Shown: positions 33,680 to 45,312, numbered from the stretch's first letter. The stretch: DNA of 64,000 bases from Microvelia longipes (GCA_018340805.1 JACMZG010001908.1:49028378-49092377), one strand, 5' to 3'. The notes: generated by a model from the letters alone, not told the origin. Numbers and translations are program-made.

Positions 33680-34276
33680 AGTACTTTAGTACTTTCCTAA
33701 CAACATAGGAGTCGCTTCGCTCGTCCTCAGAAGTTCTTAGTTATTCTAAGCTTAAGGTGGTATTAATTTGGTTTTGCTCTACTCGACCTTTGCATTTTCA
33801 AATAACCAAATACATAGAGTTTTATAGCGTTGGGTTAGTTAAAGCTTAGAAAAGAAATACGCTAGATAGACATTTAATTAAATACTACGAGTCATAAATA
33901 CATTTATATTATATTCGTGAATGCATGAAAAAATTGATTATATTTGGCTGCCTACTTTTTTATTCGTATAACTCATTATGATTTATATGATGAAAATATT
34001 AGTAAAATATTCGTCAAAGGTATCATATGATTTGTTAATTTAAATTTGATGGGGTAAAGCGTCATAATTTTGACTGATGTAAACAAACTTTTTCGTATAA
34101 TTTTAGGTGTTGCCCTAAAAATATAATTACATAAAATTTGAAATTTTACCCTAATACGTAAAATGTATGTATACAAATGTATACAAACTTATTTGACTAA
34201 AGCTTAATAGCTTGCATTCTCGTTAGGATTATAAATGGTTGGTATTCTTATACACCTATATGTTTTCCGAACTGTA
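33680..34276. other. Stretch between hig CCP3 exon and the LTR element
   Basis: AT-rich. It contains the reversed family R word GTCGCTTCGCTCGTCCTCAG near 33711 but no more of that repeat. No CCP exon was seen. Confidence 0.4.
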
Positions 34277-34508
34277 TGTGAAATATTGATAAATAAAACG
34301 AAAGGACTGTATTTTTAGGAATGAATTACTGTAATAAAATAAAAGTAAAAATAAACAAGCTTTATCTAGGATAAGATAAGAAGGACTGAAGGACGGAGAG
34401 GCGCGGGTCGGCGGGCGAGGGGGAAGCCACACAGGATTGTGGGAAGGAAAGAGACGAAGGAGGGGATACAAACTCAAATAAGATCGCGCCATACAACTAT
34501 ACTAGACA
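34277..34508 (-). repeat. 3' LTR of the BEL/Pao element
   Basis: 232 bp, starting TGTCTAG and ending TTTCACA on the - strand (TG...CA ends). I saw no difference from the copy at 42000-42231. It contains a GC-rich segment (GGCGCGGGTCGGCGGGCGAG on the + strand). Confidence 0.93.
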
Positions 34509-34524
34509 TCCCGCCCGCCTTGAA
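34509..34524 (-). other. Polypurine tract
   Basis: On the - strand, AAGGCGGGCGGGA directly precedes the 3' LTR (TGTCTAG). This is the position of the plus-strand primer in LTR elements. Confidence 0.7.
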
Positions 34525-34631
34525 AGGATTTACAAAATGCTTTAAAGAAAATTGAAAGTATGAATAAAAAATAAAATTAAAAAGGCAACAATAAAAAAAA
34601 TAGACAAAACAAATATGATCTAGGTAAAATC

Positions 34632-35130
34632 TCAATAATCTACTTTAATAAAATCATGATTAATAGGTAAAGGACATATCTTAGACAGAGCGCGTTTCAT
34701 GTAACCCTTTTGCGTCCTTAACGAGACAACACGCACTAAGCCATCATCGCCCCGATGCGTTTCCGTGATTCGACCTAATTTCCAGTTTGTCGGCGAAATA
34801 TTGTCTTCTTTTATAAGAACCAAACTTCCTACCTCTAAATTATCCTTAGCAAACTTCCATTTGGATCTTTGTTGAAGCTCAGCTAAATACTGAGTCGACC
34901 AGCGTTTCCAAAAATGTTCCTTGATGTAGGTGATATGCTTCCAACGATCAAGGGCATTGATTTTCAGATTTTCATCATTCGATACCCACCTTTCAGGAAT
35001 CGATGTGATATTGTAACCTAATATTAGATGAGCAGGTGTTAATGCAGATAGATCGGATGGATCGGACGAAGATGGAGTTAAAGGGCGTGAATTCACACAA
35101 GCTTCTATATCTGTAAGTAAGGTGAAAAAT
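34632..35130 (-). pseudogene. BEL/Pao C-terminal domain (DUF5641-like)
   Basis: The open part at 34632-35096 starts at N-S-R-P-L-T-P and continues L-T-P-A-H-L-I-L-G, then W-x2-E-Y/F-L-x-E-L-Q-Q-R-x-K-W-type sequence and the chromo-like V-L-I-K-E-D-N...W-x-L-G-R-I block. This is the standard end of BEL/Pao polyproteins, after the integrase core. It is separated from the integrase by a frameshift near 35130. The stop near 34632 is about 120 bp before the 3' LTR. Confidence 0.8.
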
Positions 35131-35140
35131 TGAATCCATG

Positions 35141-36300
35141 TTAATATGTATCACCGATTACTCTTCGAATATGATACTTAATTAAACGAACTCCAGATTC
35201 CCACAAGCCACCGAAATTGGGGGCCCTGGGAGGTATAAAAGACCATTGAATGTTATCTTCAGATAGCTTATCCTGAAGAGAGTTATTATCAGGAGAAGAA
35301 AGATGCTGCAGATTCAATTGTTTATTGGCTCCGACGAAATTAGATCCGTTGTCGGACACGATGTGAGAAGGCCTTCCAAATCTGTTGGTAAATCGGCGCA
35401 AAGCGGCGAGAAAGGCTTGAGTAGACATATCCTCTACTAACTCCAGATGGATAAATTTGGTAGCAAAACAGACGAACACGGCGATATAAGATTTTACAGG
35501 CTGTACTCCTCTGCGAGATGACATCTTTACCATAAAAGGTCCGCAATAATCTACACCAGTGGTCTCGAAGGGTCTTGAAGGGCATACTCTAGCTCTAGGT
35601 AGTTGGCCCATTTGTTGTGTCACAACTTGAGGGTCAGCACGAAAACACTGCATACAGGAACGCATGATTTTTCGACAAAGATTTCTGCCATTGAGAGGCC
35701 AGTATGTTTCTCTTAAAGAGCACAGCATAGTTGGGGACCTGCATGTTTTAATCTTATATGTTCCTGCTGGGCAATAAGATCTGTTAAATGATGCGGAGGA
35801 AGTACAATGGGATGCTTACGATCTGAAGTAAGCTCCGAGTGATTTAATCGGCCACCTACACGAATCAACCCGTTACTTAAAAAGGGTGCTAATGAAGCTA
35901 GTTTGCTGTTTTTGTTTACTTGTTTTCCATTGCTTAATAGAGCAATCTCTTCAGCAAATGCATCTCGTTGAACTTGGCCAATTAAAACCAGAGACGCCAC
36001 ATGGATCTCCTCTGCACTGAGTACTTGACTTGTTAGTCGTTTATTACGATTTTGAGGAAAAGCGTTATGTTTGAACCGTAAGAGGTAACAAACAATTCTT
36101 AACAGTGTGCGTAAAGATGAATGTGATGAAATAAGTTTCAGGACCACGTTGTCATTTGAAAACATTCCTAATGAAATGGCATTTTCTTCGGGTTCAGCAT
36201 CAAGAATTATCGATTCGGCCACATTTGGAGATGTAGTAGACACTTCATGCCAAAATGGATCAGTAGCAGTGAGCCATTTTGGCCCTTCCCACCACAAATC
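35141..36300 (-). pseudogene. BEL/Pao integrase, frameshifted
   Basis: Two open parts (35713-36297 and 35141-35728) belong together, with a shift near 35735. The first carries the GGRL-type block (I-R-V-G-G-R-L), H-P-I-V-L-P and an H-x-R-L-K-H-A-G segment of the zinc-binding region; the second the C-x2-C of that region (C-M-Q-C-F), then the catalytic core: D in G-V-D-Y-C-G-P, D in S-D-N-G-S-N-F and E in G-L-W-E-S-G-V, in the D,D(n)35E order. Catalytic residues are present, but the frame break makes the copy as written non-functional. Confidence 0.85.
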
Positions 36301-36313
36301 GCAGTTTAATATA

Positions 36314-36930
36314 TCAAGACCCCCAACAACCTCGCGAAATCAGATCTGCAGGGTTATCTTGACCTTTGACATGTCTCCAGGCAGAAGGAAGTGTAATCTC
36401 TTGGATTTGAGCGACTCTGTTTCTGACGAATGTAGCCCACCGCGAAGGATGAGAGGACAACCACGACAAAACTATGGTGGAATCAGTCCAGTAAAATTCG
36501 TTGTTGAATTCCATTTTAAGATCGATCTTGAGTTTATGCATGAGCAAAGCAAGAGTTAAAGCTCCACACAGTTCTAATCTGGGGAGAGATTGAGACTTAA
36601 GTGGAGCGACTCTTGATTTAGAAGCAAGAAGTCTTGTGGAAATAATGCCTTGAGAATCAGTGACACGAAGATAAACGCAAGCGCCATATGCTGATTCTGA
36701 GGCATCGGCAAAACCGTGGAGTTCAGTATAAATAGGTGTATTACCCGATAGAATATAACGAGGTATGCGTATTTTATTAAGGTAGTCGAGCGAGGAGTAG
36801 AAAGTTTTCCAATCAGACAGGTAAGGCTCTTCCAACACGTCATCCCACTGGCGGCACTGCATCCAAAGCTGTTGCATAAAAAGTTTGGCTTTCGTGATTA
36901 CAGGGCCTAAGAGACCTAGAGGGTCAATAT
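36314..36930 (-). pseudogene. BEL/Pao RNase H, frameshifted at both ends
   Basis: The open part at 36314-36877 carries the RNase H core: first aspartate in H-G-F-A-D-A-S, glutamate in L-P-R-L-E-L-C-G-A, aspartate in Y-W-T-D-S, and a late H-V-K-G-Q-D-N-P-A-D block. It is joined to the RT upstream by a break near 36930 and to the integrase part by a break near 36310. Confidence 0.82.
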
Positions 36931-37803
36931 TGAAGCGATTTGAGACAAAACTTTGCGTTTAGTGATACTATCAAAATCGGACAGTTTCAAAGAAAAATCG
37001 AAAAATGTCACAACGAGGGTCCCAAGATATACCCAACGTTTTTTGACATGAATCCTCGTCAATAGAGTAGAGAGTCTGAGATAAACGTTCAGATGGAGAG
37101 ATTTTGAAAGAACATCAATAGAATTAGAATTCCATTTGCAAATACGAAATCCTGCTCCTTTTAGCAAGGAAGTAAGTTCTTGAACCAGTTTTAGCGCAGC
37201 TTCAGGGTTAGTAGCACCTGTCATGGCGTCATCCATGTAGAAGTCGTTTATGAGTACCTTCTCCGCATCGGGATATTTTTTCCCATCGTCCTGTGCTATT
37301 TGATGTAAGCTTCTTGCAGCTAAAAATGAAGCACATGCAGTGCCGTAAGTGACGGTGGAGAGACGGTAAATTTTGAGGGGCAGGTTCGGTTCCTCTCGCC
37401 AGTAAATCAACTGGTAGGCTTGATGGGGCTCAGAGATATTGATTTGCCGATACATTTTTTCCAGGTCACCACATATCACTACAGGATGAGTGCGGAAACG
37501 ATTAACGATGGCAAATAAATCGCTTTGAATAACCGGACCTGTAGCTAAAATATTATTTAAAGATAATCCAGAAGAAGTCTTTGAAGATCCGTCGAAAACC
37601 ACTCTAACCTTGGTCGTCGTGGACGAGCTTTTGAACACTGGGTGATGAGGCAAGAAATAGTGGGGGCCATCGAGTATGGCTGAAATCTCATCATCCGGCA
37701 CTACTTGCATATGTCCAAGTTGTTCGTACTCATTCAAGAAAGCAGTATACTCTTTTTTAAGGTTATTATTGTTGATAAGTCTCCTTTCTAGTGAGAAGAA
37801 TCT
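36916..37803 (-). pseudogene. BEL/Pao reverse transcriptase
   Basis: The open part at 36916-37737 carries R-V-V-F-D-G-S, the first catalytic aspartate region I-C-G-D-L-E-K-M-Y, T-Y-G-T-A-C-A-S-F and the YMDD box at 37228-37239 (F-Y-M-D-D). Beyond K-W-N-S-N-S, the expected thumb sequence of the K-T-L-G-I type is found only in another frame for about 100 bp, then the first frame resumes: a pair of compensating indels. Upstream, the R-F-F-S-L-E-R-R-L segment before 37737 is separated from the protease part by a break near 37805-37860. Confidence 0.85.
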
Positions 37804-37804
37804 T

Positions 37805-38690
37805 TTAAGTGCCGTGTCTTTGAATCCCCAAGATGGGATGGATCGATTTTAAAAATAAGGTCACAGCGTAACGCCCCATGCAGTTTCGACTGACGGATTC
37901 ATTGAAGGACTTTTCACACAACATATGATCAGAAGAAAGTTCATTAGCCTTTTGATTCTGTGACTGACACTCCTCTAAAACCCAAAATCTTTTTAGTTGT
38001 TCATCGATTGAAGCAAGGGATGTAAGATTACAAGATACTGTTTGCGTTAGTTCCCCTTTTGTATTGTCCTTGCCAGTGAAAATCCATCCGAGTTCACTTT
38101 GTCTGAGGTTGATGCAAGTCTCTGGGACTTGTTGAGTTTGTTGGCCAATAATGTTCCAAAATATTTCTGCACCTAACACAACATCAATGTCGGCTGAAGT
38201 ATGGTAATACGGATCTGCTAGCTTGAGTTCCGAAGGCAAACGAGATGTTTTGATAACGTTCGGTGAAATTACCTTAGGCAATTGGTCTAATATGACAAAG
38301 TTAGTATTATCAGAAAATGAGGAATGCAGAGATTTAACTGTGGCAGGTACATAACCAACGGCACGAGTTAAATTAGCACCAATACCAATGACAGACAGAT
38401 CCAATTTCTCATATTTTAATTGTAGCTTACGACACAAATCCTTTGTTATGCAACTGATCTGGGATCCTGAATCCAACAGAGCTCGGACCTGAACATGTTT
38501 GCCGTTCGGAAATATCATATTGACTAACGCCGTAGAGAGCACCACATTAGAGAAGTCGTGCGTTGGATTGCATTGAGCAGAAGCCGATGACGCAATAACA
38601 CCCTTAAGCTCGCCGTTTCCTGGAGGAGATGGATTGTCATTATCTTCAGACGATTCATGAAGCAATGAATGGTGTCGGCCTCGGCACCAC
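37805..38690 (-). pseudogene. BEL/Pao aspartic protease and linker
   Basis: The active-site motif A-L-L-D-S-G-S-Q-I-S appears about 70 residues into the open part at 37805-38665, followed by the I-D-V-V-L-G-A-E-I flap/C-terminal block and the L-G-W-I-F-T-G segment, all typical of BEL/Pao proteases. The start of this part (S-L-L-H-E-S-S-E) belongs directly after the second gag zinc knuckle, but a frameshift near 38680 separates them. Confidence 0.82.
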
Positions 38691-40815
38691 CTACACAGCG
38701 ACCCCCTCTACAAGAACTTGAAAAATGACCGAATTTAAGGCAGTTAGTACAAAGCCGAAGAGCTCTAGCCTTTGACCATCTCTCAGATGTAGACAGAGAT
38801 AGAAAATCAGAACAAAGGTAAATAGTATGGTTAGAATTACAAACGGGACAACCACTTAAGATTTTCGTAGAACTCACGTCGATTGGTTTTTGTTCATCTG
38901 AATAATTTAGTTGAGCATTAGCTGCACTTGACACTATAGAAGATCTGTGGGTTTCTTGAGTAGGTTTAAAAGAACTCGCTTGTCTAAACGAAGAAGGTCT
39001 AGTTGAAAATTTATTATCCTTTTTTTGAGAGAAATGCTCATTTATAGAATTTGACAGAGGCAATGCCTCAAGTACCCGACATCTATATCTAATGAAATTA
39101 ACTAAGTCTTCAAACTTAGGAGCAGAAGCGTTTCTACTATTTTCGTTTTGCCATTCCTTAAGAGATATAGGATCTAATCTAGAAGATGTAATGTGAACAA
39201 GCATAGCATTCCAAAGTTCTTCAGGCCTCTGTAAATTCTGAAGGCATCTTATGTGCTTTAAAGATTCGTCTAACATCTCATGGAGTGATTTAGCCGATTC
39301 CCGCTCAACTCGTTGTACGTTGAATAGACCTTTAAAATGTTTAAAAATAGTTAGATTGTTGTTCTGATAACGATCCTGAAGTAACTTCCAAGCTACAGGA
39401 TAATTCGTGGCATTAAGTGATATTGATTGGATACTCCAGCTGCCTCCCCTCGTAGATAAGAGCGAAGATATTGAAATTTTTCTACCGGGTTAATATTTCT
39501 ATTGCAGTCGATTAAAGAGAGAAATAGTTCTGAGAACGTTGACCAGTCGTCAGAAGATCCGCTAAAGGTTGGGACATTAAGATTAGGTAACCGCAACCCA
39601 GTAGGACCTCTTATTAGCCAGTCTTGATTTTGGTTATATGAATTCAAAGCATCAGGTACAAATAGAGGCTGAGAAGAGGGTTGATTAAAGATGTAAGGAT
39701 TGCTAGGCATATTAAATTGTGGCGGAGTATCACTAACTGAGTTATGATTAAACATACCTGAAGAGTAGTTCGGTGGGACTTGAGCTATCGCGACATGAGA
39801 CGGTGCACAGGTAGCATATGCGGAATGTGGAGCAGTCACAGCTGAGTTAGAGGAATATAATATGGTAGAGTTGGACCGATACCGCTAAATACATTTTGAG
39901 AACTGGAGTTTGCTGCCTCCTGTAAATCTAAGTCAGATGTGACTCTTTGGTTAGACGTTGCTTGATTATTTGACAAATTTTGAAAACCATGTAAGTTGCC
40001 TTGGATTGAGGTTGACACCAATCCTAAATCCACAGGATGACTGTTTGAGCTAACCGGAATAAACAGATTAGAATTTAATTGATGAGATGGTGGAACGGTA
40101 CCCTGAATAAGTGCATTTTGATTAGGCACAGTGGCTGTGGTATTTGTAGAGACAGAGTTTATTTGACCTTGATGCATTTGAGAAAAAGTTGTTTGATTTG
40201 AATCAATGTTAGTTGATACAGCATTAAAATTTGCGCTAATTTCATCCGTAGATCGTCCTGCTTGTATGATATTAGACTGTCGAGCGTTGGTGTTGCTACA
40301 ATTTGGTGAATTGGAACGAGATATATCTACGACATCAGCCTGAATAGGGTTTTGATTGAAATTGAGAGAATTGCTATGGTTGACAGAAGCATAACTAGAC
40401 GCTGGACTTACCTGTTGAGGCATATTAGGTGAGGTTTGTCGGGAGTTCCGATGGATAATATGTTCTGCAAGAGAAGTGGCATCGCAGTAAAGGTTTTCAA
40501 ATGATTCACGCGCAACGCGGTGCAGTTCATCGTTGGTTTCATCTAAACTTTCTAAATGATCTTGAACTATTTGAAACTCATCCCATACTTCTCTTACAAG
40601 CTTAGATCTGGCTGTTATACGACGCACCTGTAATGAGTCTATGTGTGAATTTATGTACTGAGATATATAGGAATTGTAACTATTAAGTCTGGTAGCTAAA
40701 TACCACGTGTTTTTATTAGAGAGTCAATAGATTGTAATGAATCGTTATGTAAACTATTTTGGGCTAAGCCTGAATCTAGTTGTCTCGAACATTTCGCATT
40801 ACTACGGGTCATCAT
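38680..40815 (-). pseudogene. BEL/Pao gag, in four frame-broken pieces
   Basis: The likely start is the ATG at 40813-40815 (M-M-T-R-S-N). Pieces: start to 40696, 40690-39836 (serine/asparagine-rich), 39839-39393 with the capsid-like P-x-F-S-G-S-S-D-D-W-S-T-F...K-F-Q-Y-L-R-S-Y-L-R-G-E-A block, and 39400-38524 with R-P-E-E-L-W-N-A-M-L and two zinc-binding clusters: C-P-V-C-x4-H-x4-C and C-T-N-C-L-K-F-G-H-x4-C. Breaks are near 40700, 39860 and 39435. The central region is unusually Gln/Asn/Ser-rich. Confidence 0.8.
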
Positions 40816-40878
40816 GATGAATAGAATATAATAACAACAAAAATAGAAATAACTTAAGAGATGGATAAAAAGGTCCAA

Positions 40879-41978
40879 AAGTGGTTAAAAATACAAATAA
40901 ACTATAAGCTGCAATCATGAAAGGTGGTTAAAACCAGCACAATTAAATTTAACAGATAAACGTAAAACATTAATACGATAATAACAGATTTCTCTTAAGT
41001 AATTATTAAAATGATATGCATAGATCATATTTGGGTAGCAATTATTAGTTTCAACCCTAAAATCTCTTATAGTATTAAATAAAAACATAAAACAATAATA
41101 ACTTATGTAACACGTAACCTTAAGATAATATAAGCCAAAAGAAACAAATATTTGGTCGCAATTTCGATAACAAATAAAAAACCAAATTATATGCGAGATG
41201 AAAATAAATAGTTTCGCAATAATAGTTTTTAAAAGTAATAATTGTGGTATAATACATACATAGAAAAACATAAACAAAATACCTAGTAATTAAAAGAATA
41301 ATTTAAAATATTAATACAAATTAAAGGTATAAAAACCGCATAGATAACTGGTGAGATAAGCTGCAAATGCCCAGTTGAGGTATAAGAAAGTTCCTGGAGA
41401 AACAAAGTAAGGTGTTTCCGGCAAAATTCTTGAGAATGCTCCGTTTTAGATAAAAGAGTTGCCGCCTGCTAACATGTTAAGACACGAACTGAGGGCGGGA
41501 ACCGAGCGGCGATGTCACAAATAACTGAAAACTGTATGGTACGGGTCCTCGAATTAGACTGCAACTCCAACTCCAACAACACCACACTCTTATGTTTTAT
41601 TTAAGGTATCACTGATTCAAAAAATATTTATTAAAATTACGAATATTATATCTTGTAATACATGCAAATGAAGAATAAACTTTCACTAAAATTTTGTTTT
41701 TAACTGCTGAATTTAACTTTAAAAAGTTTTATTGAAATGTTTAAACTTAAAACTAAACTTAATTTGTCTTAATAACTATGATAACTATCGATATATTATA
41801 TATAAATAAAAACTTTAGGTTCTTTCCAATACAGAAGTCTATAAACGTGATAATATAAACGTATTTGGTTGTATTGATTGATAATAGATATTTCGTTTGT
41901 AGAATGAAATAAATGAACATGAATTAATCCTTTTAAATTTAACTATTTTAACCATTAGAAGTAATTTGAGATCGCTAA
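40879..41978 (-). other. BEL/Pao 5' leader region
   Basis: Lies between the primer-binding site and gag. The part nearest gag (40880-41340) is AT-rich; its 120-codon open frame at 40915-41277 is rich in F/Y/I with no motif and is not called as a gene. The part at 41340-41600 is less AT-rich and contains a CAACTCCAACTCCAACAACA tract (near 41562-41581). Confidence 0.6.
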
Positions 41979-41999
41979 TTATCCGACTCGAAATGACCA
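41979..41999 (-). other. tRNA primer-binding site
   Basis: On the - strand TGGTCATTTCGAGTCGGAT starts at the base after the LTR's CA end. TGG complements the CCA end of a tRNA, and the remainder would match an acceptor/T-arm. The exact tRNA is not determined. Confidence 0.75.
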
Positions 42000-42231
42000 T
42001 GTGAAATATTGATAAATAAAACGAAAGGACTGTATTTTTAGGAATGAATTACTGTAATAAAATAAAAGTAAAAATAAACAAGCTTTATCTAGGATAAGAT
42101 AAGAAGGACTGAAGGACGGAGAGGCGCGGGTCGGCGGGCGAGGGGGAAGCCACACAGGATTGTGGGAAGGAAAGAGACGAAGGAGGGGATACAAACTCAA
42201 ATAAGATCGCGCCATACAACTATACTAGACA
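42000..42231 (-). repeat. 5' LTR of the BEL/Pao element
   Basis: 232 bp, same as 34277-34508. It would contain promoter and polyadenylation signals for the element, reading towards lower coordinates. Confidence 0.93.
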
Positions 42232-43289
42232 CTGGCTTAACATGTTGGAATGCTTCTTTTTCAAGTTCTTTTATAAATTCTAATCTTAAGTTGAAAATTG
42301 TTTGTATTGCATTTTCGCATCAGATGTAGGTTAAAAAAGTCTGCAAATATTGTAAGGTTTCTTCAGATACTTGGTGTTGATTTATATTTCATTTTTCTGT
42401 GTGTTGATTTCATTGATCCAAAAAATAAATATGAGGGACATCAAGCTCACTAATTTCTTGTAGAACAGTTTGATATTTTTTGAGCTGTTTGCGTTGCACT
42501 AGTATTATTGGCAGCACTCCCATAATTCCTTTAAAGGGATTTCTTATGCATGAATTCTTTACTTTATTACTTTCTTAATTATTTATTGAAGCTCTTGGAT
42601 TATTATCATACAATATAATTTTTTTTATACGTAGCACAAATAATTTTATTTTATTTTTAGAGGAAAGGATCACAAAATAATAACTGTAGTTAAAAACAAA
42701 GTACTAAGTAACAATGTATGTACCCTTCTAATAAAAATAACATGAAGTAAATGAATAAGAATTGCATTTTAATAATCTGGTTCAAAATAAATGCTGATAA
42801 ATAATACAACTATAAGTAAAAAACATTGTTTGCTTAGTTAAATAAATAATGTCTACACTTAATATAAGAGAGAAAGACACAACTCAACTCTTTCTGCCTC
42901 CACGGCACAAGATATTTGTTTATCTATTGTGGAGGGAAAAACCTAATTAATTTTACACATGTATTTTGGTGGTTGTATATTGTATAAATAAAGGTTATTT
43001 AGAAAAAAAGCAACACCAATACCCACCTATGAAATTAATATTAATTAAGTAAGAATAGCGGATTTTTAAAAAGCTATGGTCTCTAATGAGGGATTTGAAA
43101 TTCCAGAAATAGTTTTAATTAAGTCAGTCAATGACCGTATTCCTTTTTATTAAAAACTTAATAATTGTAAATTAAATACCTGTGTACTCCATTTTATAAA
43201 TACTAAATAGGTATATTGGATAATTCGTACTTATAAAGGCAAAATATTTGTAGAAGAAATTAGGGGCGACTATAATCCTTCAACAGTTA
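42232..43289. other. AT-rich non-coding stretch
   Basis: Nothing recognisable was seen. Confidence 0.4.
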
Positions 43290-43811
43290 GTACGTTCACA
43301 CACACTCTAGATCCGCGGATCGTATAGAATGCGTATGCAAAACGGTCTTAGCGGAACTAACTTCACGGTTCTTACAGCGTATTTGTTTAGTCGATCTAGT
43401 GAGATTACGTGATAACTGATCTCGCCAAAACATGGCGTGTGTTATAGTGAAGGTTCATTTTTGGTTATAAGAAAGTTTAAAACAAAAAATATATTAAATT
43501 AAATTGTGATTTCTTTGCATAATAATAAAGTTACACTAAAAAAAATATTCCAAAAGTTATTTGATCAAAAACGGTAATATAGAAGTGAAATAAAGTAAAA
43601 TAAAAGTTCGACGAGAAGGTTATCCGTTAAATACGATTGTCTCCATAGGTACACACACAAAGACAGCGTATCAGGGGATCCATTTAGATTCCATCTCCCT
43701 AGTTCTAGCGTATACGATCGGATCCCCTCCGCATGGTTCATACAGCTAATATTACCGTATTGAGAGATCGTATTTTATACGATCCGGGATCTAGAGTATG
43801 TGTGAACGTAC
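43290..43811. mobile_element. Non-autonomous TIR element (PIF/Harbinger-like MITE), copy 2
   Basis: 522 bp. Inverted ends GTACGTTCACACACACTCTA... and ...TAGAGTATGTGTGAACGTAC, continuing inward with GATCCGCGGATCGTAT and its reverse. TTA flanks it on both sides (43287-43289 and 43812-43814), the target duplication expected for PIF/Harbinger. It is the same family as 2563-3042. No transposase is encoded. Confidence 0.8.
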
Positions 43812-43814
43812 TTA

Positions 43815-44440
43815 GTGCTTTTAAAGGATTTTATGTTCATGTTTTTCATTTTTTATGAAAGCTTTAAAATAAATTATTTTTTTATTTACAAAATATTCGT
43901 TTTTAAATTAAAACGTTACACCAAGAACGTAAATATTTTGTGATCACAGTCTCACTAATCATAAAATATATTTATAATTTTTTTATAAGAAAAAATAATA
44001 ATAATAATATTATTTTAATATTTACAATTAATTATATTTAAAAAAATATTTTACAAATTTACCTATAATACAAGTTAGAATTAAAGAAGACCTTTAAAAA
44101 ATTATTGCACAGTGCATAATATACATTGATGCTTAAATAGATCTATAATATGAGATAATTTTATTTTAATTAAATTTACTTTTAGCACGCATTTTTATCA
44201 TTATTAATAATTAGCAATAAGAAATACATATTTACAAAATTTATTATAAATACAAAAAAGTTTTAAGTAATAACCTCTATTATCCTAATAAATAATAGTT
44301 ATTAAAATTGACATTTCAAGAAATACAGGAGACCTTAACTTAAAAAATAAGCTCATTTTCCTCTGGAAATTTGTTAAAAGGTAAGCATAGAAACTTTAAC
44401 ATCGCACTGGACATGATGACTACTCGTGTAAATAACTTGA
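43815..44440. other. AT-rich non-coding stretch
   Basis: Nothing recognisable was seen. Confidence 0.4.
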
Positions 44441-44444
44441 TATG

Positions 44445-44448
44445 TATG

Positions 44449-44525
<77 letters not shown>
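44445..44525. repeat. (AT)n microsatellite
   Basis: About 80 bp of AT dinucleotides with one TT interruption near 44469. Confidence 0.95.
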
Positions 44526-44528
<3 letters not shown>

Positions 44529-44795
44529 TGAACGCTTTTTCAGATTAGACACAACATAGCGGTCAAGATGCCTATTGTTACAGTTTGGTTTTCGTTAGTG
44601 AATGATTTCGTTATGTTTTTATATTATAATTTTAAAGAACAATATAATGTATAGAAAACAGTTCAAGAGATGGATAAAAGAAGATCATGCTAGAAGGATA
44701 CTTTTTGCTTTCAGTGTTGGTACTATTGCAGTTTAGAGTCATAGGGTAGGACGAGTTCGTTTTACTTTACCATAAGCATACTTTATTTTTATTAG

Positions 44796-45041
44796 ACCAA
44801 GAGCCCAGGGTGTTTTGTTAATAAAAAGTGTAATGGCTGGAACCGGTCTCAATTTTTAGTAAATACCTTCCTGAACAAGGATCTGCAATTCTGCCGACTC
44901 GTATCGGATGGGTGTCCCAGGCAGAACGCACTTTAGGGGTCAAGGTTCTGCCTGGGACACCCATCCGATACGAGTCGGCAGAATTGCAGATCTTTGTTCA
45001 GGAAGGTATTTACTAAAAATTGAGACCGGCTCTTGGTCTAT
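44796..45041. mobile_element. Near-perfect 85-bp-arm palindrome
   Basis: Arms 44843-44927 and 44945-45029 are reverse complements with one difference seen (AAGGATCTGC against AAAGATCTGC) and a 17-base centre. Outer words AGACCAAGAGCC (44796) and GGCTCTTGGTCT (to 45041) also match, with about 35 extra bases on the left. The arms end in ACCGGTCTC, close to the GAAACCGGTC of the palindrome at 28.4 kb, but no full hammerhead core was seen. Confidence 0.7.
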
Positions 45042-45179
45042 ATTGCGCTAGTTGTTTAAAAATTTAAACTTAACGATATTTCTAAGAAATAAAGAAAGTC
45101 AATGATAGCTTAAAATGTTAAAATTCATGAGAAAAGAGATGTTTAATTAAAAAAAGAGATAAAAAAACAAAAAAAAATA

Positions 45180-45312
45180 TCGTGTTGCGCACAAGCCTTG
45201 AGCTTATGCGACACAAATGGTCAATATATATTATTTTATTTATTTATAATTTGTAATTTAATCATTGTAAATAGGTATTTAGATATAAATAAACGATTTA
45301 TTTATTTAAAAA
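45180..45312 (+). mobile_element. LINE 3' end-like fragment
   Basis: GCCTTGAGCTTATGCGACAC followed by AT-rich sequence, then ATATAAATAAACGATTTATTTATTTAAAAAA. The terminal ATTTATTTATTT tail after AATAAA suggests a LINE 3' end. It lies about 350 bp beyond the Vsx stop codon. Confidence 0.4.

Larger units (their letters stand above)
34277..42231 (-). mobile_element. BEL/Pao LTR retrotransposon, about 7.96 kb
   Basis: Identical 232-bp LTRs bound an internal region that encodes, on the - strand, gag with zinc knuckles, aspartic protease, reverse transcriptase, RNase H, integrase and the C-terminal domain typical of BEL/Pao. A primer-binding site and a polypurine tract sit exactly at the inner LTR edges. 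The coding region is broken by about nine frameshifts. No matching target duplication was found outside the LTRs (CTGTA on the left, CTGGC on the right share only CTG). It lies in the same transcriptional space as hig, in antisense direction. Confidence 0.92.

Noticed and set aside
36107..36559. 150-codon + strand frame
   Set aside because: Antisense shadow of the RNase H/integrase region, whose conserved residues lie on the - strand.
40915..41277. 120-codon - strand frame in the BEL/Pao leader, possibly an envelope-like protein
   Set aside because: F/Y/I-rich composition expected from AT-rich DNA; no cleavage site, motif or correct position (an env would follow pol).
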